Shown here in pieces: positions 34,464 through 43,314 of a stretch of DNA of 64,000 nt. The DNA comes from Chitinophagales bacterium. GTDB lineage: Bacteria; Bacteroidota; Bacteroidia; Chitinophagales; UBA2359. The translations under genes were made by a program, and so were the position numbers. The DNA lies in the NCBI GenBank assembly GCA_041392475.1, contig JAWKLZ010000001.1, positions 372,001 to 436,000 of the forward strand, given 5' to 3'. Positions within the stretch are counted from its first letter, which is position 1. Every line of letters begins with the position of its first letter. The notes beneath the pieces were generated by a model that was not told the origin of the DNA, did not search any database, and saw only the letters and a list, made by a program, of their open reading frames with translations.

Positions 34464-35312
34464 TCAATGACAATCCCAATTATACAACACCCTATCAAAA
34501 TCCCGTTTCACCAAATCCTCCTTTCGAATAAAAAAATTAGCCACACCCACATCTCCCCACATAATCTTGTCTGCATCAGAATCTAGCTGAAACAACAATT
34601 GATAGTCTGAAAATTCTGGCTGATTTTCCCGAACTTCATTTTGAGTAAAATAAGGAAAACCACCCACTTTATGCCCTATCCCGAACTCTTTGTCCAAATA
34701 CAAATCCTCCAATAAATCTGCAAAATCACCTTTCACCACTTTCTGAAACAAAGGTTGGATCAATTGATGGTATTCTAAAGAAGGGTAGCTGGGATAATCT
34801 TGCTTCAATTCAAATTCCAAACTCAAAGGTGACACCATCAAGGGAGAATATTTCCAATCACTTTCATACAATTCATCGAAGTCATTGCGGGCTTCAAAAT
34901 CCAATGTATCAAAAAACAATACCCTCCAATCTTCTTGTTTGCTCGGCTGTCGCAAGTTTAAACCATGAAGATTGTCTTCGCCAGTCACATAGAATTGTAG
35001 TAACCCTTCTGTGGGATATGGCGACAAATTAGGCATCTCTGCAAAATTCAACTGTGCCAACAACCGGAGGGGTTTACCTTCTTTGCTTGTAGGAAAATTT
35101 TGATTTGCAGGAAAATAAGGGAATCCACCAAACTTGCTGTTTATGAATGTAAGCGGTTCTGTTTTTGAAGTGCGGATGTGAATGTAAGTTTTAGCAAGAG
35201 CATCTATTTGTGGCTGTAAATCTGCTAAAATTTCTTTAGGATCAACTTCCGAAACTTGTTTCCCATCTTTTTGGGCTATTCGATTGATAAATTCTTGAAG
35301 TAAACGAATCAT
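34464..35312 (-). CDS. DUF1963 (YwqG-family) protein
   Basis: 282 residues. The YwqG/DUF1963 pattern is clear: 'SKFGGFPYFPANQNFPTSKEGKPLRLLAQLNFAEMP' near residues 58-93, 'TEGLLQFYVTG', the internal 'GIGHKVGGFPYFTQNEVRE' and the C-terminal 'YQLLFQLDSDADKIMWGDVGVANFFI' strand pair. Cytoplasmic, no signal. Function not established for the family; it is frequent in Firmicutes and Bacteroidota, often near stress or toxin genes. Divergent from the CbxX-type ATPase gene. Confidence 0.88.
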   Translation of the reverse strand: MIRLLQEFINRIAQKDGKQVSEVDPKEILADLQPQIDALAKTYIHIRTSKTEPLTFINSKFGGFPYFPANQNFPTSKEGKPLRLLAQLNFAEMPNLSPYPTEGLLQFYVTGEDNLHGLNLRQPSKQEDWRVLFFDTLDFEARNDFDELYESDWKYSPLMVSPLSLEFELKQDYPSYPSLEYHQLIQPLFQKVVKGDFADLLEDLYLDKEFGIGHKVGGFPYFTQNEVRENQPEFSDYQLLFQLDSDADKIMWGDVGVANFFIRKEDLVKRDFDRVLYNWDCH

Positions 35313-35389
35313 GTGCTGTTAATTTATGAGTTATCAAATTTACAAAAATTAATTCATCCATATCATTCATCAATTGCGATTCATTTTTT

Positions 35390-35397
35390 TAGCTTTG
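35390..35397 (+). promoter_or_regulatory. -7 box of the CbxX-type ATPase gene
   Basis: TAGCTTTG is an exact TAnnTTTG match 22 bp before the ATG at 35420, giving a start near 35405. No properly spaced TTG lies upstream, so only the -7 element is supported. Confidence 0.35.
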
Positions 35398-35419
35398 TAG
35401 GTCGAAAAAAATACAAACT

Positions 35420-37540
35420 ATGGCAAAAATACCTTCGAATCAAATCGAAAAACTGATAGCAGACCACTTCAATAAAGACGAATTGCAGGTCAATCGTTTT
35501 TACACAGTTGGCAAAGTACCTCCATTGACCATCCTACGGATGTCACAGCAATTCCCAGGATTGAACTTGGCAAGAGAAGAAATATTCTTGTTTTATGACA
35601 ACAACTTGGGTTCAACTAATGGCGGTTTTATTTTGACAGATAGCAATATACACTTCAATAAAGGGTATTTGGCAATTGATAAAATCGAACAATTGTTTGA
35701 CGAATCAGGCAAATTGAAGCTGCCATTGCTCGATTTGAAAGAAGACATGAAAGATAAACTGCAAAACCTATTTTTGGCAATTGCAGCGTATGACGAAGAA
35801 AAGGATCTAAACATTGTTCGTTTTGGCAAAAGTGAAAAGGTAAAAGAGCAAACGGAAGAAAGCGGTGGAGCTGCTCCAAAAGACAAAATTTCACCCGAAC
35901 AAGCTATTGAACAAGACATTGTAGATGAGGCTTATCTGCAAATGTTGCGACACGAAGGAGAAGTTTACCTCGACCTTTGCAAGAGATTGGACAAAGACAA
36001 AATCTTCAAAGAAACCATTCGCAAAATGTCGAATGATTCGGATATCATTGTCAATGACCCTGATACAAAAGAATTGTTTATACAAGACATTATCCGAATC
36101 TACAATATGTGTACGGCAGTAGAAACCGTCAATTCTCGTCGGGTGCAGTTTGCTTTGGTGTATATGTATGAGCGACTGTTGGGCAAAGGCGATATGGGCG
36201 ATGCCATCAAATTGAGCCGCATCAACGATATGCTGCAAAATCCCAATTTTGGCGAAAAAATAAAACTGCTCCAAGACTTCAAAATCTTCAATGTCAAAGG
36301 GCAATTTCCAAACGAAATGCTGCTGCCTGTGATTCTCTCCAAATTGGGGCATGAGCTATTTGAAGAAGTATCAAGTCATTTGTACCGTTTTGCTTCAATC
36401 ATCGTGAAAGCCGATGGAAAAGTGACCAAAGAGGAGGAAAAAATATTGGAGAAGATTGTAAAATTATCACAAGAACCCAAAAAAGCGATTGCCAATGTGA
36501 CACAAGTAGAAGTGGACGAAAATGAATCTATGGAGGATGTTTTTGCTGAACTGAACGAGTTGATTGGTTTGAAAAACATCAAAGAAGAAATCAAAACGCT
36601 GATTAACTTCCTCAAAATCCAAAAATTGCGGGAAGAAAAAGGTTTGGCTACTTCGAGCAGAGGTTTGCACATGGTTTTTATGGGACCTCCAGGTACAGGA
36701 AAAACTACGATTGCTCGTTTGATTTCTCGCATTTTCAAGCACTTAGGTATTTTAGAGCGAGGTCACTTGGTCGAAACCGATAGAGCTGGACTTGTAGCAG
36801 GTTATATCGGACAAACGGCTTTGAAGGTCGATGAAGTGGTGAAAGCGGCACTTGATGGCGTATTGTTTATTGACGAAGCCTATGCTTTGGCGAGAGGAGG
36901 AGGTGACAAACGAGACTTTGGCTCAGAAGCAGTTGAAGCCCTATTGAAGCGCATGGAAGATTACCGCAAACGCTTGGTTGTCATTGTGGCGGGTTATCCC
37001 GATGAAATGGAAGATTTTATCAAGTCCAATCCAGGTTTTCAATCTCGTTTCAATAGATACTATATTTTTGAGCATTACAAACCACAAGAACTGCTGGACA
37101 TTTTCAAGATTTTTGCTTCAAAAGCGGACTTTACCCTCTCTGAAGATGGCGAAGAAAAGCTGATGTTTATTTTTGAAGAACTCTACGAAAAACGCAATTC
37201 TTCGTTTGGTAACGCCCGTGTTGCCCGCAATTTATTTGGCGAATGTGTAGAACGTCAAGCAAATAGGTTGGTTAAAATTGCCCCTTTGACCAAAGAGATA
37301 TTGATGACCCTTACCGAAGAGGACATTCCACCTGTTAAAGAAACCGTAGAACGCATCTTGGTATTCGACCCACAAAAAAAAAGTAAATCCGTGACTCAAT
37401 CTGACCAATCCCCACAAGCCAATGAGGAAACCATGAAGCAGTTGGGGCATTTGATGAACATGGCGGACAAGGATACGGAATACTATGAAGGTGAGCCTAT
37501 TGATGATGGTTCGGCGGACGAAACGGAGGAAGAAAAGTAA
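35420..37540 (+). CDS. CbxX/SpoVK-type AAA+ ATPase with TerB-like region
   Basis: 706 residues. N-terminal 120 residues form a strand-rich domain ('IFLFYDNNLGSTNGGFILTDSNIHFN'), a small PH-like or EF-hand-free module I cannot name. A long helical region follows, holding a TerB-like segment 'FASIIVKADGKVTKEEEKILEKIV' (about 327-350). The AAA+ core of the CbxX/CfqX/SpoVK type comes next: 'LNELIGLKNIKEEIKTLINFL', Walker A GPPGTGKTT (about 419-427), Walker B 'GVLFIDEAYALARGGG', and 'VVIVAGYPDEMEDFIKSNPGFQSRFNRY'. EccA of type VII secretion and CbbX belong to the same clade. Its task here is unknown. A DUF4058 remnant starts right behind its stop codon. Confidence 0.85.
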   Translation: MAKIPSNQIEKLIADHFNKDELQVNRFYTVGKVPPLTILRMSQQFPGLNLAREEIFLFYDNNLGSTNGGFILTDSNIHFNKGYLAIDKIEQLFDESGKLKLPLLDLKEDMKDKLQNLFLAIAAYDEEKDLNIVRFGKSEKVKEQTEESGGAAPKDKISPEQAIEQDIVDEAYLQMLRHEGEVYLDLCKRLDKDKIFKETIRKMSNDSDIIVNDPDTKELFIQDIIRIYNMCTAVETVNSRRVQFALVYMYERLLGKGDMGDAIKLSRINDMLQNPNFGEKIKLLQDFKIFNVKGQFPNEMLLPVILSKLGHELFEEVSSHLYRFASIIVKADGKVTKEEEKILEKIVKLSQEPKKAIANVTQVEVDENESMEDVFAELNELIGLKNIKEEIKTLINFLKIQKLREEKGLATSSRGLHMVFMGPPGTGKTTIARLISRIFKHLGILERGHLVETDRAGLVAGYIGQTALKVDEVVKAALDGVLFIDEAYALARGGGDKRDFGSEAVEALLKRMEDYRKRLVVIVAGYPDEMEDFIKSNPGFQSRFNRYYIFEHYKPQELLDIFKIFASKADFTLSEDGEEKLMFIFEELYEKRNSSFGNARVARNLFGECVERQANRLVKIAPLTKEILMTLTEEDIPPVKETVERILVFDPQKKSKSVTQSDQSPQANEETMKQLGHLMNMADKDTEYYEGEPIDDGSADETEEEK

Positions 37541-37784
37541 TACTTGTATTATTTTGTCAATCTAATCCGAGCAGAATCTTGGAATACCGAAGTTTGGGAT
37601 TTTTCCATCAAAGACAAATTGCCAACGTTTTCTATTCTTTTGCAGCAACCTGATAAGGATGTGTACTTGAATTTACAGAAAGCATCTGAACGGACTCATG
37701 AATTTAGCCTTTATTCATCTTTCCATTGATTATCAATATATTACATCTCTACCTGTTTTTGAAGAAACAGGTAGAGGTGGATAA
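37541..37784 (+). pseudogene. Frameshifted 3' remnant of a DUF4058-like gene
   Basis: The frame at 37544-37729 lacks an ATG (only a TTG) and reads 'YYFVNLIRAESWNTEVWDF', then 'KLPTFSILLQQPDKDVYLNL'. This looks like the C-terminal part of DUF4058, where 'LPTIPIPL...PDPDVxLDLQ' is typical. The frame stops at a TGA, but another frame continues with 'LSIDYQYITSLPVFEET' to a TAA at 37784, the expected next strand (Y-x-L-x-IDY). So a single-base frameshift near 37715-37730 separates the two pieces, and the 5' two thirds of the gene are missing. Family assignment is from memory of the pattern. Confidence 0.5.
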
Positions 37785-37832
37785 AAAAGTTGGTCAATTG
37801 AATTTGAAATTTGAGTTTGTATTTGAATTTCC

Positions 37833-39323
37833 TCACACTCTCCGCCTCACCTTCCATTTACTATCCCCATTGCTGCTGTGCAAAAAGTCGTCAATCGTAT
37901 GTTGGCGTTTGGACTCTTCAAAAACCTGCATAGCGATAAATGCAGCAATTTTGGCTTCCGCTTCGCTGTGATTTTGCAGTGCATCAGGTGAGAAATAGTT
38001 TTTTACAAAATGTGTGTCAAAATTACCTGAAATAAAAGCAGGATGCTGCATCACAAATTTGCCGAAAGCCAGTGTATTGGCAATTCCTTCAATTTGATAG
38101 TTGTCAATCGCTTCAATCATTTTCTTCAAAGCTGCAGCTCGGTTGGGTGCATGAACAATCAACTTTGAAATCATCGGATCGTAGTAAATCGGGATTGTCA
38201 TTCCTTCTTCAAAACCATCATCGACTCGTATTCCTTCTCCAACAGGAGGTCTGTACTTTTCCAAAGTGCCAATATCGGGCAGAAAATTGTTGGTTGGGTC
38301 TTCGGCATATACCCGCAATTCGATGGCGTGACCATTGATTTGTAGATTGTCTTGTGTAAAACTCAGTCGTTCACCTCTCGCAACTTTGACCTGTTCTTTT
38401 ACCAAGTCAATTCCTGTAATAAATTCTGTAACAGGATGTTCGACTTGCAGACGGGTATTCATTTCGAGGAAGTAATAATTCAAATTTTCATCCAGTAAAA
38501 ACTCCACCGTTCCCGCACCAACATAGTCACATGCTCGTGCCACATCCACCGCACTTTCCCCCATTTTGATTCGAAGTTCGGGAGTCAAAACGGCAGAAGG
38601 AGCCTCTTCCACCACTTTCTGGTGACGACGCTGAATAGAACATTCTCGCTCAAAAAGGTACAATACATTGCCGTGTGTATCTGCCAAGACCTGAATTTCG
38701 ATGTGTCGAGGTGAACCCACATATTTTTCGATAAAAACCGAACCATCTCCAAAAGCAGCTTTGGCCTCACTGATTGCTCGTTGCATTTGTTCTGCCAATT
38801 CTTCTTCATTCTCTACGATTCGCATCCCTTTTCCACCGCCACCAGCCGAGGCTTTGATAAGAATAGGGAAACCGATTTGAAGCGCAACTTCCATCGCTTC
38901 TTTTTCATCTTCTATTGCGCCTTCTGTACCTGGAACCATCGGGATATCGTATTGAGAAACAGCTGCTTTTGCCGCCAATTTACTACCCATCGTTTCTATC
39001 GCACCCGTTGGAGGGCCAATAAAAGTGATACCTGCTGCTGTGACTTTTCGGGCAAAATCTGCATTTTCGGACAAAAAACCATAGCCAGGATGTATGCCTT
39101 CAACGCCCAATTCCTGACAGACTTCAATGATTTTTTCGACCTTCAAATAGGACTGATTCGAAGGCGGTGGTCCCACACAAACTGCTTCATCTGCAAAACG
39201 TACATGAGGTGAATTGCGGTCGGCTTCCGAAAAAATGGCAACTGTTTGGATGCCCATTTCTTTGAGGGAGCGCATGATGCGTAGGGCAATTTCTCCACGA
39301 TTGGCAACGAGTATTTTTTGCAT
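37833..39323 (-). CDS. accC: Biotin carboxylase subunit of acetyl-CoA (or propionyl-CoA) carboxylase
   Basis: 496 residues from the ATG at 39323. An upstream in-frame start at 39359 is not supported, because the family begins MQKILVANRGEIALRIMRSLKEMG and a -7 box lies between the two starts. Biotin-carboxylase features: 'GIHPGYGFLSENADFA', ATP-grasp Gly-rich loop 'KASAGGGGKGMRIV', 'ERECSIQRRHQKVVEEAPS', 'FLEMNTRLQVEHPVTE' and the C-terminal biotin_carb_C 'VDDGFEEGMTIPIYYDPMISKLI'. It carboxylates biotin on the carrier protein with ATP and bicarbonate. No accB or carboxyltransferase gene is adjacent, so it may serve fatty-acid synthesis or acyl-CoA carboxylation from a distance. Confidence 0.93.
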   Translation of the reverse strand: MQKILVANRGEIALRIMRSLKEMGIQTVAIFSEADRNSPHVRFADEAVCVGPPPSNQSYLKVEKIIEVCQELGVEGIHPGYGFLSENADFARKVTAAGITFIGPPTGAIETMGSKLAAKAAVSQYDIPMVPGTEGAIEDEKEAMEVALQIGFPILIKASAGGGGKGMRIVENEEELAEQMQRAISEAKAAFGDGSVFIEKYVGSPRHIEIQVLADTHGNVLYLFERECSIQRRHQKVVEEAPSAVLTPELRIKMGESAVDVARACDYVGAGTVEFLLDENLNYYFLEMNTRLQVEHPVTEFITGIDLVKEQVKVARGERLSFTQDNLQINGHAIELRVYAEDPTNNFLPDIGTLEKYRPPVGEGIRVDDGFEEGMTIPIYYDPMISKLIVHAPNRAAALKKMIEAIDNYQIEGIANTLAFGKFVMQHPAFISGNFDTHFVKNYFSPDALQNHSEAEAKIAAFIAMQVFEESKRQHTIDDFLHSSNGDSKWKVRRRV

Positions 39324-39343
39324 AGTTTGTTTTTTAGTAAGGG

Positions 39344-39351
39344 CAAATATA
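39344..39351 (-). promoter_or_regulatory. -7 box of accC
   Basis: Minus-strand TATATTTG (plus CAAATATA) is a perfect TAnnTTTG match 20 bp before the accC ATG at 39323, which supports that start over the longer ORF. The -33 region has TTC in place of TTG. Confidence 0.45.
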
Positions 39352-39375
39352 AGGAACAAAATAGGCTTTTTGAAC

Positions 39376-39383
39376 TATCTTTG
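39376..39383 (+). promoter_or_regulatory. -7 box of ccmB (near-leaderless)
   Basis: TATCTTTG is an exact TAnnTTTG match; the start would fall near 39390, at or just before the ccmB ATG at 39392. No clear -33 TTG at the standard distance. Confidence 0.4.
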
Positions 39384-39391
39384 TCGCATCA

Positions 39392-40063
39392 ATGAATTAT
39401 ATGAATCTGTTAAACCAAGTTTTTCACCTTATCCAAAAAGACCTCTTGCTTGAATGGCGACAAAAGTATGCCTTCAATGGGATTTTGCTGTACGTCATAT
39501 CTACGGTAGTTGTTGTTTATTTGGCGTTTATGGAGATTGAAGGAGTAGCTTGGATTACTTTGTTTTGGATCATCATGCTTTTTGCCTCGGTCAATGCGGT
39601 TGCCAAAAGTTTTTTGCAGGAAAGCCAGAATCGTCAATTGTATTACTATACACTTGCTTCTCCCGAAGCCATTATTTTGTCCAAGATGGTTTACAATGTA
39701 TTGTTACTCTTATTTTTGGCGACTTTGGCTTTGGGCGTTTACTCCGTATTATTGGGATATCCTATCGAAAACACCTCTCTTTTTTTGACCACTGTGATAT
39801 TGGGCGCAGTAGGTTTTGCGCTGTGTTTCACCTTGATTTCAGCCATTTCCTCCAAAGCTAGCAACAATGCGACTCTGATGCCCGTGCTGAGTTTTCCTGT
39901 GGTCATTCCCGTTTTGTCTTTGTTGATAACCCTCTCCAAAGCAGCCGTTTTAGGCATTGAAGGGGATGGAAATGCAGAGAAAGATATCCTCGTTCTGTTG
40001 GCGATTGACGGGATTATGTTGGTCTTGTCGTTTATTTTGTTTCCTTATTTATGGAGGGATTGA
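39392..40063 (+). CDS. ccmB: Heme exporter protein CcmB
   Basis: 223 residues, six hydrophobic helices, the normal size of CcmB. Family marks: 'LIQKDLLLEWRQKYAFNGILLYV' at the start, 'FWIIMLFASVNAVAKSFLQESQNRQLYYYTLASPEAIILSKM' (the conserved F..E...... LYYY.L.SP region), and the C-terminal 'MLVLSFILFPYLWRD'. It is the membrane subunit of the CcmABC-type complex for cytochrome c maturation in the inner membrane. No other ccm gene is adjacent on the right, but small Bacteroidota ccmB genes commonly stand apart. The ATG at 39401 is an alternative start. Confidence 0.88.
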   Translation: MNYMNLLNQVFHLIQKDLLLEWRQKYAFNGILLYVISTVVVVYLAFMEIEGVAWITLFWIIMLFASVNAVAKSFLQESQNRQLYYYTLASPEAIILSKMVYNVLLLLFLATLALGVYSVLLGYPIENTSLFLTTVILGAVGFALCFTLISAISSKASNNATLMPVLSFPVVIPVLSLLITLSKAAVLGIEGDGNAEKDILVLLAIDGIMLVLSFILFPYLWRD

Positions 40064-40384
40064 AGAAGGGAAATTTAAATGCAATTAATTGAAAATCAAT
40101 GACAATTTGGTTAGTAGTGCGCCTAAAGCGTCTATAAGGAAGAATTTTTTGGGAGGGAAGGTCATTTGATTTTGTATTTTAATAGATGATTTTCAGTGAA
40201 TGTTTAATTGATACAAAACTAAATGATTATCTTAATAGTCTGAATTATTCACTCACCGATATTTGAAAAGAACCAATTCTTGTGTTTTTTTGTTTTGTTA
40301 GAAAAGTAACTATAAAATACAAAGTACTAACATTTCTCCAATCAAAAGGGTAAATTAGATAACTGAGAATAAAAATAGAAAAAT
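40064..40384. other. 321-bp gap without recognised features
   Basis: Between ccmB and the toxin-antitoxin remnant I see no gene, hairpin with a T-run, or well-formed promoter. The tract is AT-rich and has only scattered short repeats. Confidence 0.5.
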
Positions 40385-40616
40385 ATGGTCTATCCAAATT
40401 GAGGTTCAATATTTAACAGATGCTACGGGCAAACAAACGGCTGTACGGATTCCTATAGAAGCATGGAAAAAAATTAGTGAACATTTGCCTACCTTGCTGC
40501 AATACATGACTTTACGGAAAAGTCTTATGGAAGGATTTAAGGAGGTGCAGCAAATACAAAGGGGTGAAAAACTGATGAAAACATTAGAGGAATTTTTAAG
40601 TAGCATCTACGGATAA
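40385..40616 (+). pseudogene. Antitoxin remnant (RelB-like), start codon out of frame
   Basis: An open frame ending at the TAA 40614-40616 reads 'IEVQYLTDATGKQTAVRIPI' then 'EAWKKISEHLP' and a Lys/Glu-rich helix. This resembles small Bacteroidota antitoxins whose first strand is 'xVQFLxDxxGxxTAVxIP'. The only suitable ATG (40385) is in another frame and gives a five-codon ORF. Removing one base after it would give M-S-I-Q-I-E-V-Q, a natural start. So the gene looks frameshifted at its second codon, or starts at a non-standard codon. The toxin-like frame follows at once. Confidence 0.5.
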
Positions 40617-40869
40617 CTTTGAGAAAGAAGCTAAAAGATTGGTGAAAAAATATCGTTCTCTCAAAAGAGAGTTGGGAGAATTTCAGCAAACACTCATGAA
40701 AAACCCAAGACAGGGTACAAAAATCAAAGAAGCTGTCAAAAGTAAAGGAAGGGGGAAAAGTGGCGGGATGCGTGTGATTACGTTTATACACGAAGTAGTA
40801 GAGCAAGCTGATGGAGAAATCGTTGTTTATCTTATTTCAATCTATGATAAATCGTATATATATATATAA
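40603..40869 (+). pseudogene. RelE/ParE-type toxin remnant with stop in a (TA)7 tract
   Basis: The frame reads 'STDNFEKEAKRLVKKYRSLK', then 'NPRQGTKIKEAVKSKGRGKS', 'GGMRVITFIHEV' and 'VVYLISIYDKS', a good match to a RelE-like toxin family. It has no ATG in place; the first usable start is a TTG at 40639, inside helix 1. Compared with the family as I recall it, a few residues are missing between 'QGT' and 'KIK'. The frame ends at TAA (40867-40869) formed by a (TA)7 run at 40855-40868; after it the same frame continues to 40992 with 'IYDKYLVLLINDVV', resembling the family's last helix. It appears decayed together with the antitoxin. Confidence 0.5.
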
Positions 40870-40999
40870 TACAATATTTATGATAAGTATTTAGTTCTAT
40901 TGATTAATGATGTAGTGAGTAGTATTCGACCGTTAGAAGAACAAATAAATAGCGAAAAGGATGATGATGAAAACGATACAAGTTCAGTGTAAAGTTTTG

Positions 41000-42961
41000 T
41001 TAGTCCTTGATTACCTCCCTAACCACTTTCCGCTCTCCAACCCCCATCCACAAATAATAAACCCCCACACTCAAATCCTTCAATTCCAAACTCAAAGTAT
41101 AATTTCCTGCATTTTGTTTTTTCTTCAAAACCTCCAAAACCACTTTACCTTGCACATCCACCAATTGAATTTGCAAATTTTGCGGAGAAGAAAGCACATA
41201 ATTGACCAAACAAAAATCACTTGCAGGATTGGGGTATAAACTCAAAATCACCAAATCACTGTTGAGGTCAGCATTGTCTTCAATGTTCGTAACCATTGGA
41301 GGATCAGGCGGTGCGGGAATATCTTGAATCGCTTTTGCAGGGCTTGGACTTGTACGAGGGCTAATGTGATTGCCGCCATCAGTTGAAAACCAACCACCTG
41401 CAAAAATTTCATTGGCATCAGGAACGACAATGCTTTCCATCAAATACCAATCTGCCTGTACTTCCTCGGGTTGAACATCCAAAATGAAATAACCATGTCT
41501 GTCCACATCCAAAAATTTGAGGTGCGGATTGGGGTTCGGTACACATAGACTTGTATTGAGGCAAGACTCCAAAGCAGCAGCAACGGCTGCTCCAAAATAT
41601 TCGTCAAAATTGGGGGAACTGATGCTCGGTGTCGCAAATTCAACGGCAATTGAACCTTCACCCGTTTCGGGGTTGTAGGTGGCATTCTCTCCAACGGGTT
41701 TCATGCTCACATCTACCGCCAAACTTGTATGAAAATCACCAGTCAGAATCACCGTATTATCAATATTTTGTTCGTCCAAAAATCGAATAATTTTGTCACG
41801 CTCGGCAGGATAACCGTCCCAAACATCCAAGACCAAACTCTGAATCGAATCCACATCGAAGCCTGTACCGACTGCCTCCAACCAACTCAAATTCATCTGC
41901 GAAAAAATCACCTGATTGCCAACGACTTTCCACTTTGCAATGGAATTATTCAATTGATTTTCAAACCACTGCAATTGTTCTTGTCCCAACATCGTGCGGT
42001 TTTCATCTTGCAAATCGGGGCTGTTGATATCGTAAATTTGTTCTTCTCGCCCTTCATAACGGGTGTCTATCATCACTAAATCCATCAAATTGCCGTAGGA
42101 AATGGTGCGGTAAAACTTTTCGGCTTCTCGAATCGGCATCCATTCGTAGTAGGCTTTTCGAGCAGCGTTTTTGCGAACATTCCAGTCACCTTCGGTTTCG
42201 GGTGTGTGGTTTTCTGCACCGTCTTTGTTGCCATTGTTGGCGACTTCGTGATCGTCCCAAACAGTAATAAAAGGATGCTGTTGATGCGCCGCTCTTAGGT
42301 CGGCATCCAAATGATAAAGCGAATATCGGGTGCGGTAATCTGCAAGGGTAATCACCTCGTTTGTAGGTTCATGTGGGCGTTCTGCGCTTAAAGCCCAAAC
42401 ACCACTATTGCCGTATTCATAAATGTAATCGCCCAAGTGAATGACCGCATCCAAGTCGTTGCGTTCCGCAATTTTTCTATAAGCGGTGAAATAACCACTT
42501 TGGTACATATTACAGGAAACGACTGCAAATTTTAGATGCTCGGAACTTGCTCCAATGGGCGTTGTTTTGGTTTTGCCAATCAGTGATTTTTTGCCCAGTG
42601 CTTCAAAAACGTAATAGTAGGTTGTGCCTGACTGCAAACCTGTTACATCTATTTTGACGGTAAAATCTTTGGAGACATCGGTGGTAATTTCACCAGATTG
42701 CACCACATTCTGCAAATCTACATCGCTTGCCATCCACCATTTTACTGCAATGGCTTCCATGTTTTCTGTTGGGGTCACTCGTGTCCAAATAATGACTCGG
42801 TCGTGTAAGGGGTCGCCTGATGCTACGCCGTGGTAAAATGGGGCTAAATCAACGTCTAATAAGTCGGTATTTTGTGAGGCGAAACTGCGTTGAAGTTGTT
42901 GGATGCCATTGGGTTGATCGGGAGTATTTGCCATTGAAGTGAGGCAAATCAGGAGTAACAT
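41000..42961 (-). CDS. PhoD-like alkaline phosphatase D with T9SS sorting domain
   Basis: 653 residues from the ATG at 42961, which starts a signal peptide (MLLLICLTSMAN). The ORF can extend to 43114, but those 51 codons are translated from a dispersed repeat and lack protein character. The PhoD N-terminal domain has 'FYHGVASGDPLHDRVIIWTRVTP' and 'GTTYYYVFEALG'. The metallophosphatase core has 'VIHLGDYIYEYGNSGVW', 'TVWDDHEVANNGNKDG', 'MIDTRYEGREEQ' and 'VILTGDFHTSLAVDV'. The last 80 residues are a type A T9SS domain (LYPNPASDFCLVNYVL...GVYYLWMGVG). A secreted phosphomonoesterase/diesterase, Ca/Fe-dependent in the family. Monocistronic. Confidence 0.9.
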   Translation of the reverse strand: MLLLICLTSMANTPDQPNGIQQLQRSFASQNTDLLDVDLAPFYHGVASGDPLHDRVIIWTRVTPTENMEAIAVKWWMASDVDLQNVVQSGEITTDVSKDFTVKIDVTGLQSGTTYYYVFEALGKKSLIGKTKTTPIGASSEHLKFAVVSCNMYQSGYFTAYRKIAERNDLDAVIHLGDYIYEYGNSGVWALSAERPHEPTNEVITLADYRTRYSLYHLDADLRAAHQQHPFITVWDDHEVANNGNKDGAENHTPETEGDWNVRKNAARKAYYEWMPIREAEKFYRTISYGNLMDLVMIDTRYEGREEQIYDINSPDLQDENRTMLGQEQLQWFENQLNNSIAKWKVVGNQVIFSQMNLSWLEAVGTGFDVDSIQSLVLDVWDGYPAERDKIIRFLDEQNIDNTVILTGDFHTSLAVDVSMKPVGENATYNPETGEGSIAVEFATPSISSPNFDEYFGAAVAAALESCLNTSLCVPNPNPHLKFLDVDRHGYFILDVQPEEVQADWYLMESIVVPDANEIFAGGWFSTDGGNHISPRTSPSPAKAIQDIPAPPDPPMVTNIEDNADLNSDLVILSLYPNPASDFCLVNYVLSSPQNLQIQLVDVQGKVVLEVLKKKQNAGNYTLSLELKDLSVGVYYLWMGVGERKVVREVIKD

Positions 42962-43110
42962 TATAATTGAACGGAGAGACAGAGAGGTGGAGAGATAAGA
43001 GCGAAAACTTTGGCAAGAGTTAACAACTTTGCCAATGAGACATTTCGATAAAGTCGGAGCAGTTGAAGTGAGCATTGAACACAGAGGCACGGAGGCACGG
43101 AGGATTTTTT
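42962..43110. repeat. Dispersed repeat upstream of PhoD
   Basis: The segment has a purine-rich part (TTGAACGGAGAGACAGAGAG), then 'GAAAACTTTGGCAAGAG' with a TTGGCAA/TTGCCAA hairpin (about 43017-43040), 'GTCGGAGCAG', 'TTGAAGTGAG' and 'GAGGCACGGAGGCACGGAGG'. The first four parts occur in the same order at 9967-10130 in the efflux operon, so this is a dispersed element. It lengthens the PhoD ORF artificially. Confidence 0.5.
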
Positions 43111-43278
43111 TCATGTTTTGGTATTTTTTGAAGGTAAATTACGATTTTTATTGAAGGAGGATTTGGTAAGGTGTAAGAATGAATTTGGCAAGACGTTATT
43201 TTATTGTTACTTGGCTGTCATTTATCAAATAAAATACTATCATTCTTTGTTAATGTTTTGTTAATGGACATATAGAAC

Positions 43279-43309
43279 TTGAAGGAACTGTGTTTTTGAT
43301 TTATATTTG
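43279..43309 (+). promoter_or_regulatory. Strong promoter of a candidate small RNA
   Basis: TTG (43279-43281), exactly 20 nt, then TATATTTG (43302-43309): a full match to TTG-N20-TAnnTTTG. Start expected at about 43315. A terminator follows about 50 nt later with no ORF between, so it seems to drive a short noncoding transcript. Confidence 0.6.
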
Positions 43310-43314
43310 TAGTA

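Noticed and set aside
40855..40868. (TA)7 tract as a phase-variation switch of the toxin
   Set aside because: Gain or loss of one TA unit does not give the frame that continues into the family-like C-terminus, so switching by single units would not restore the protein.
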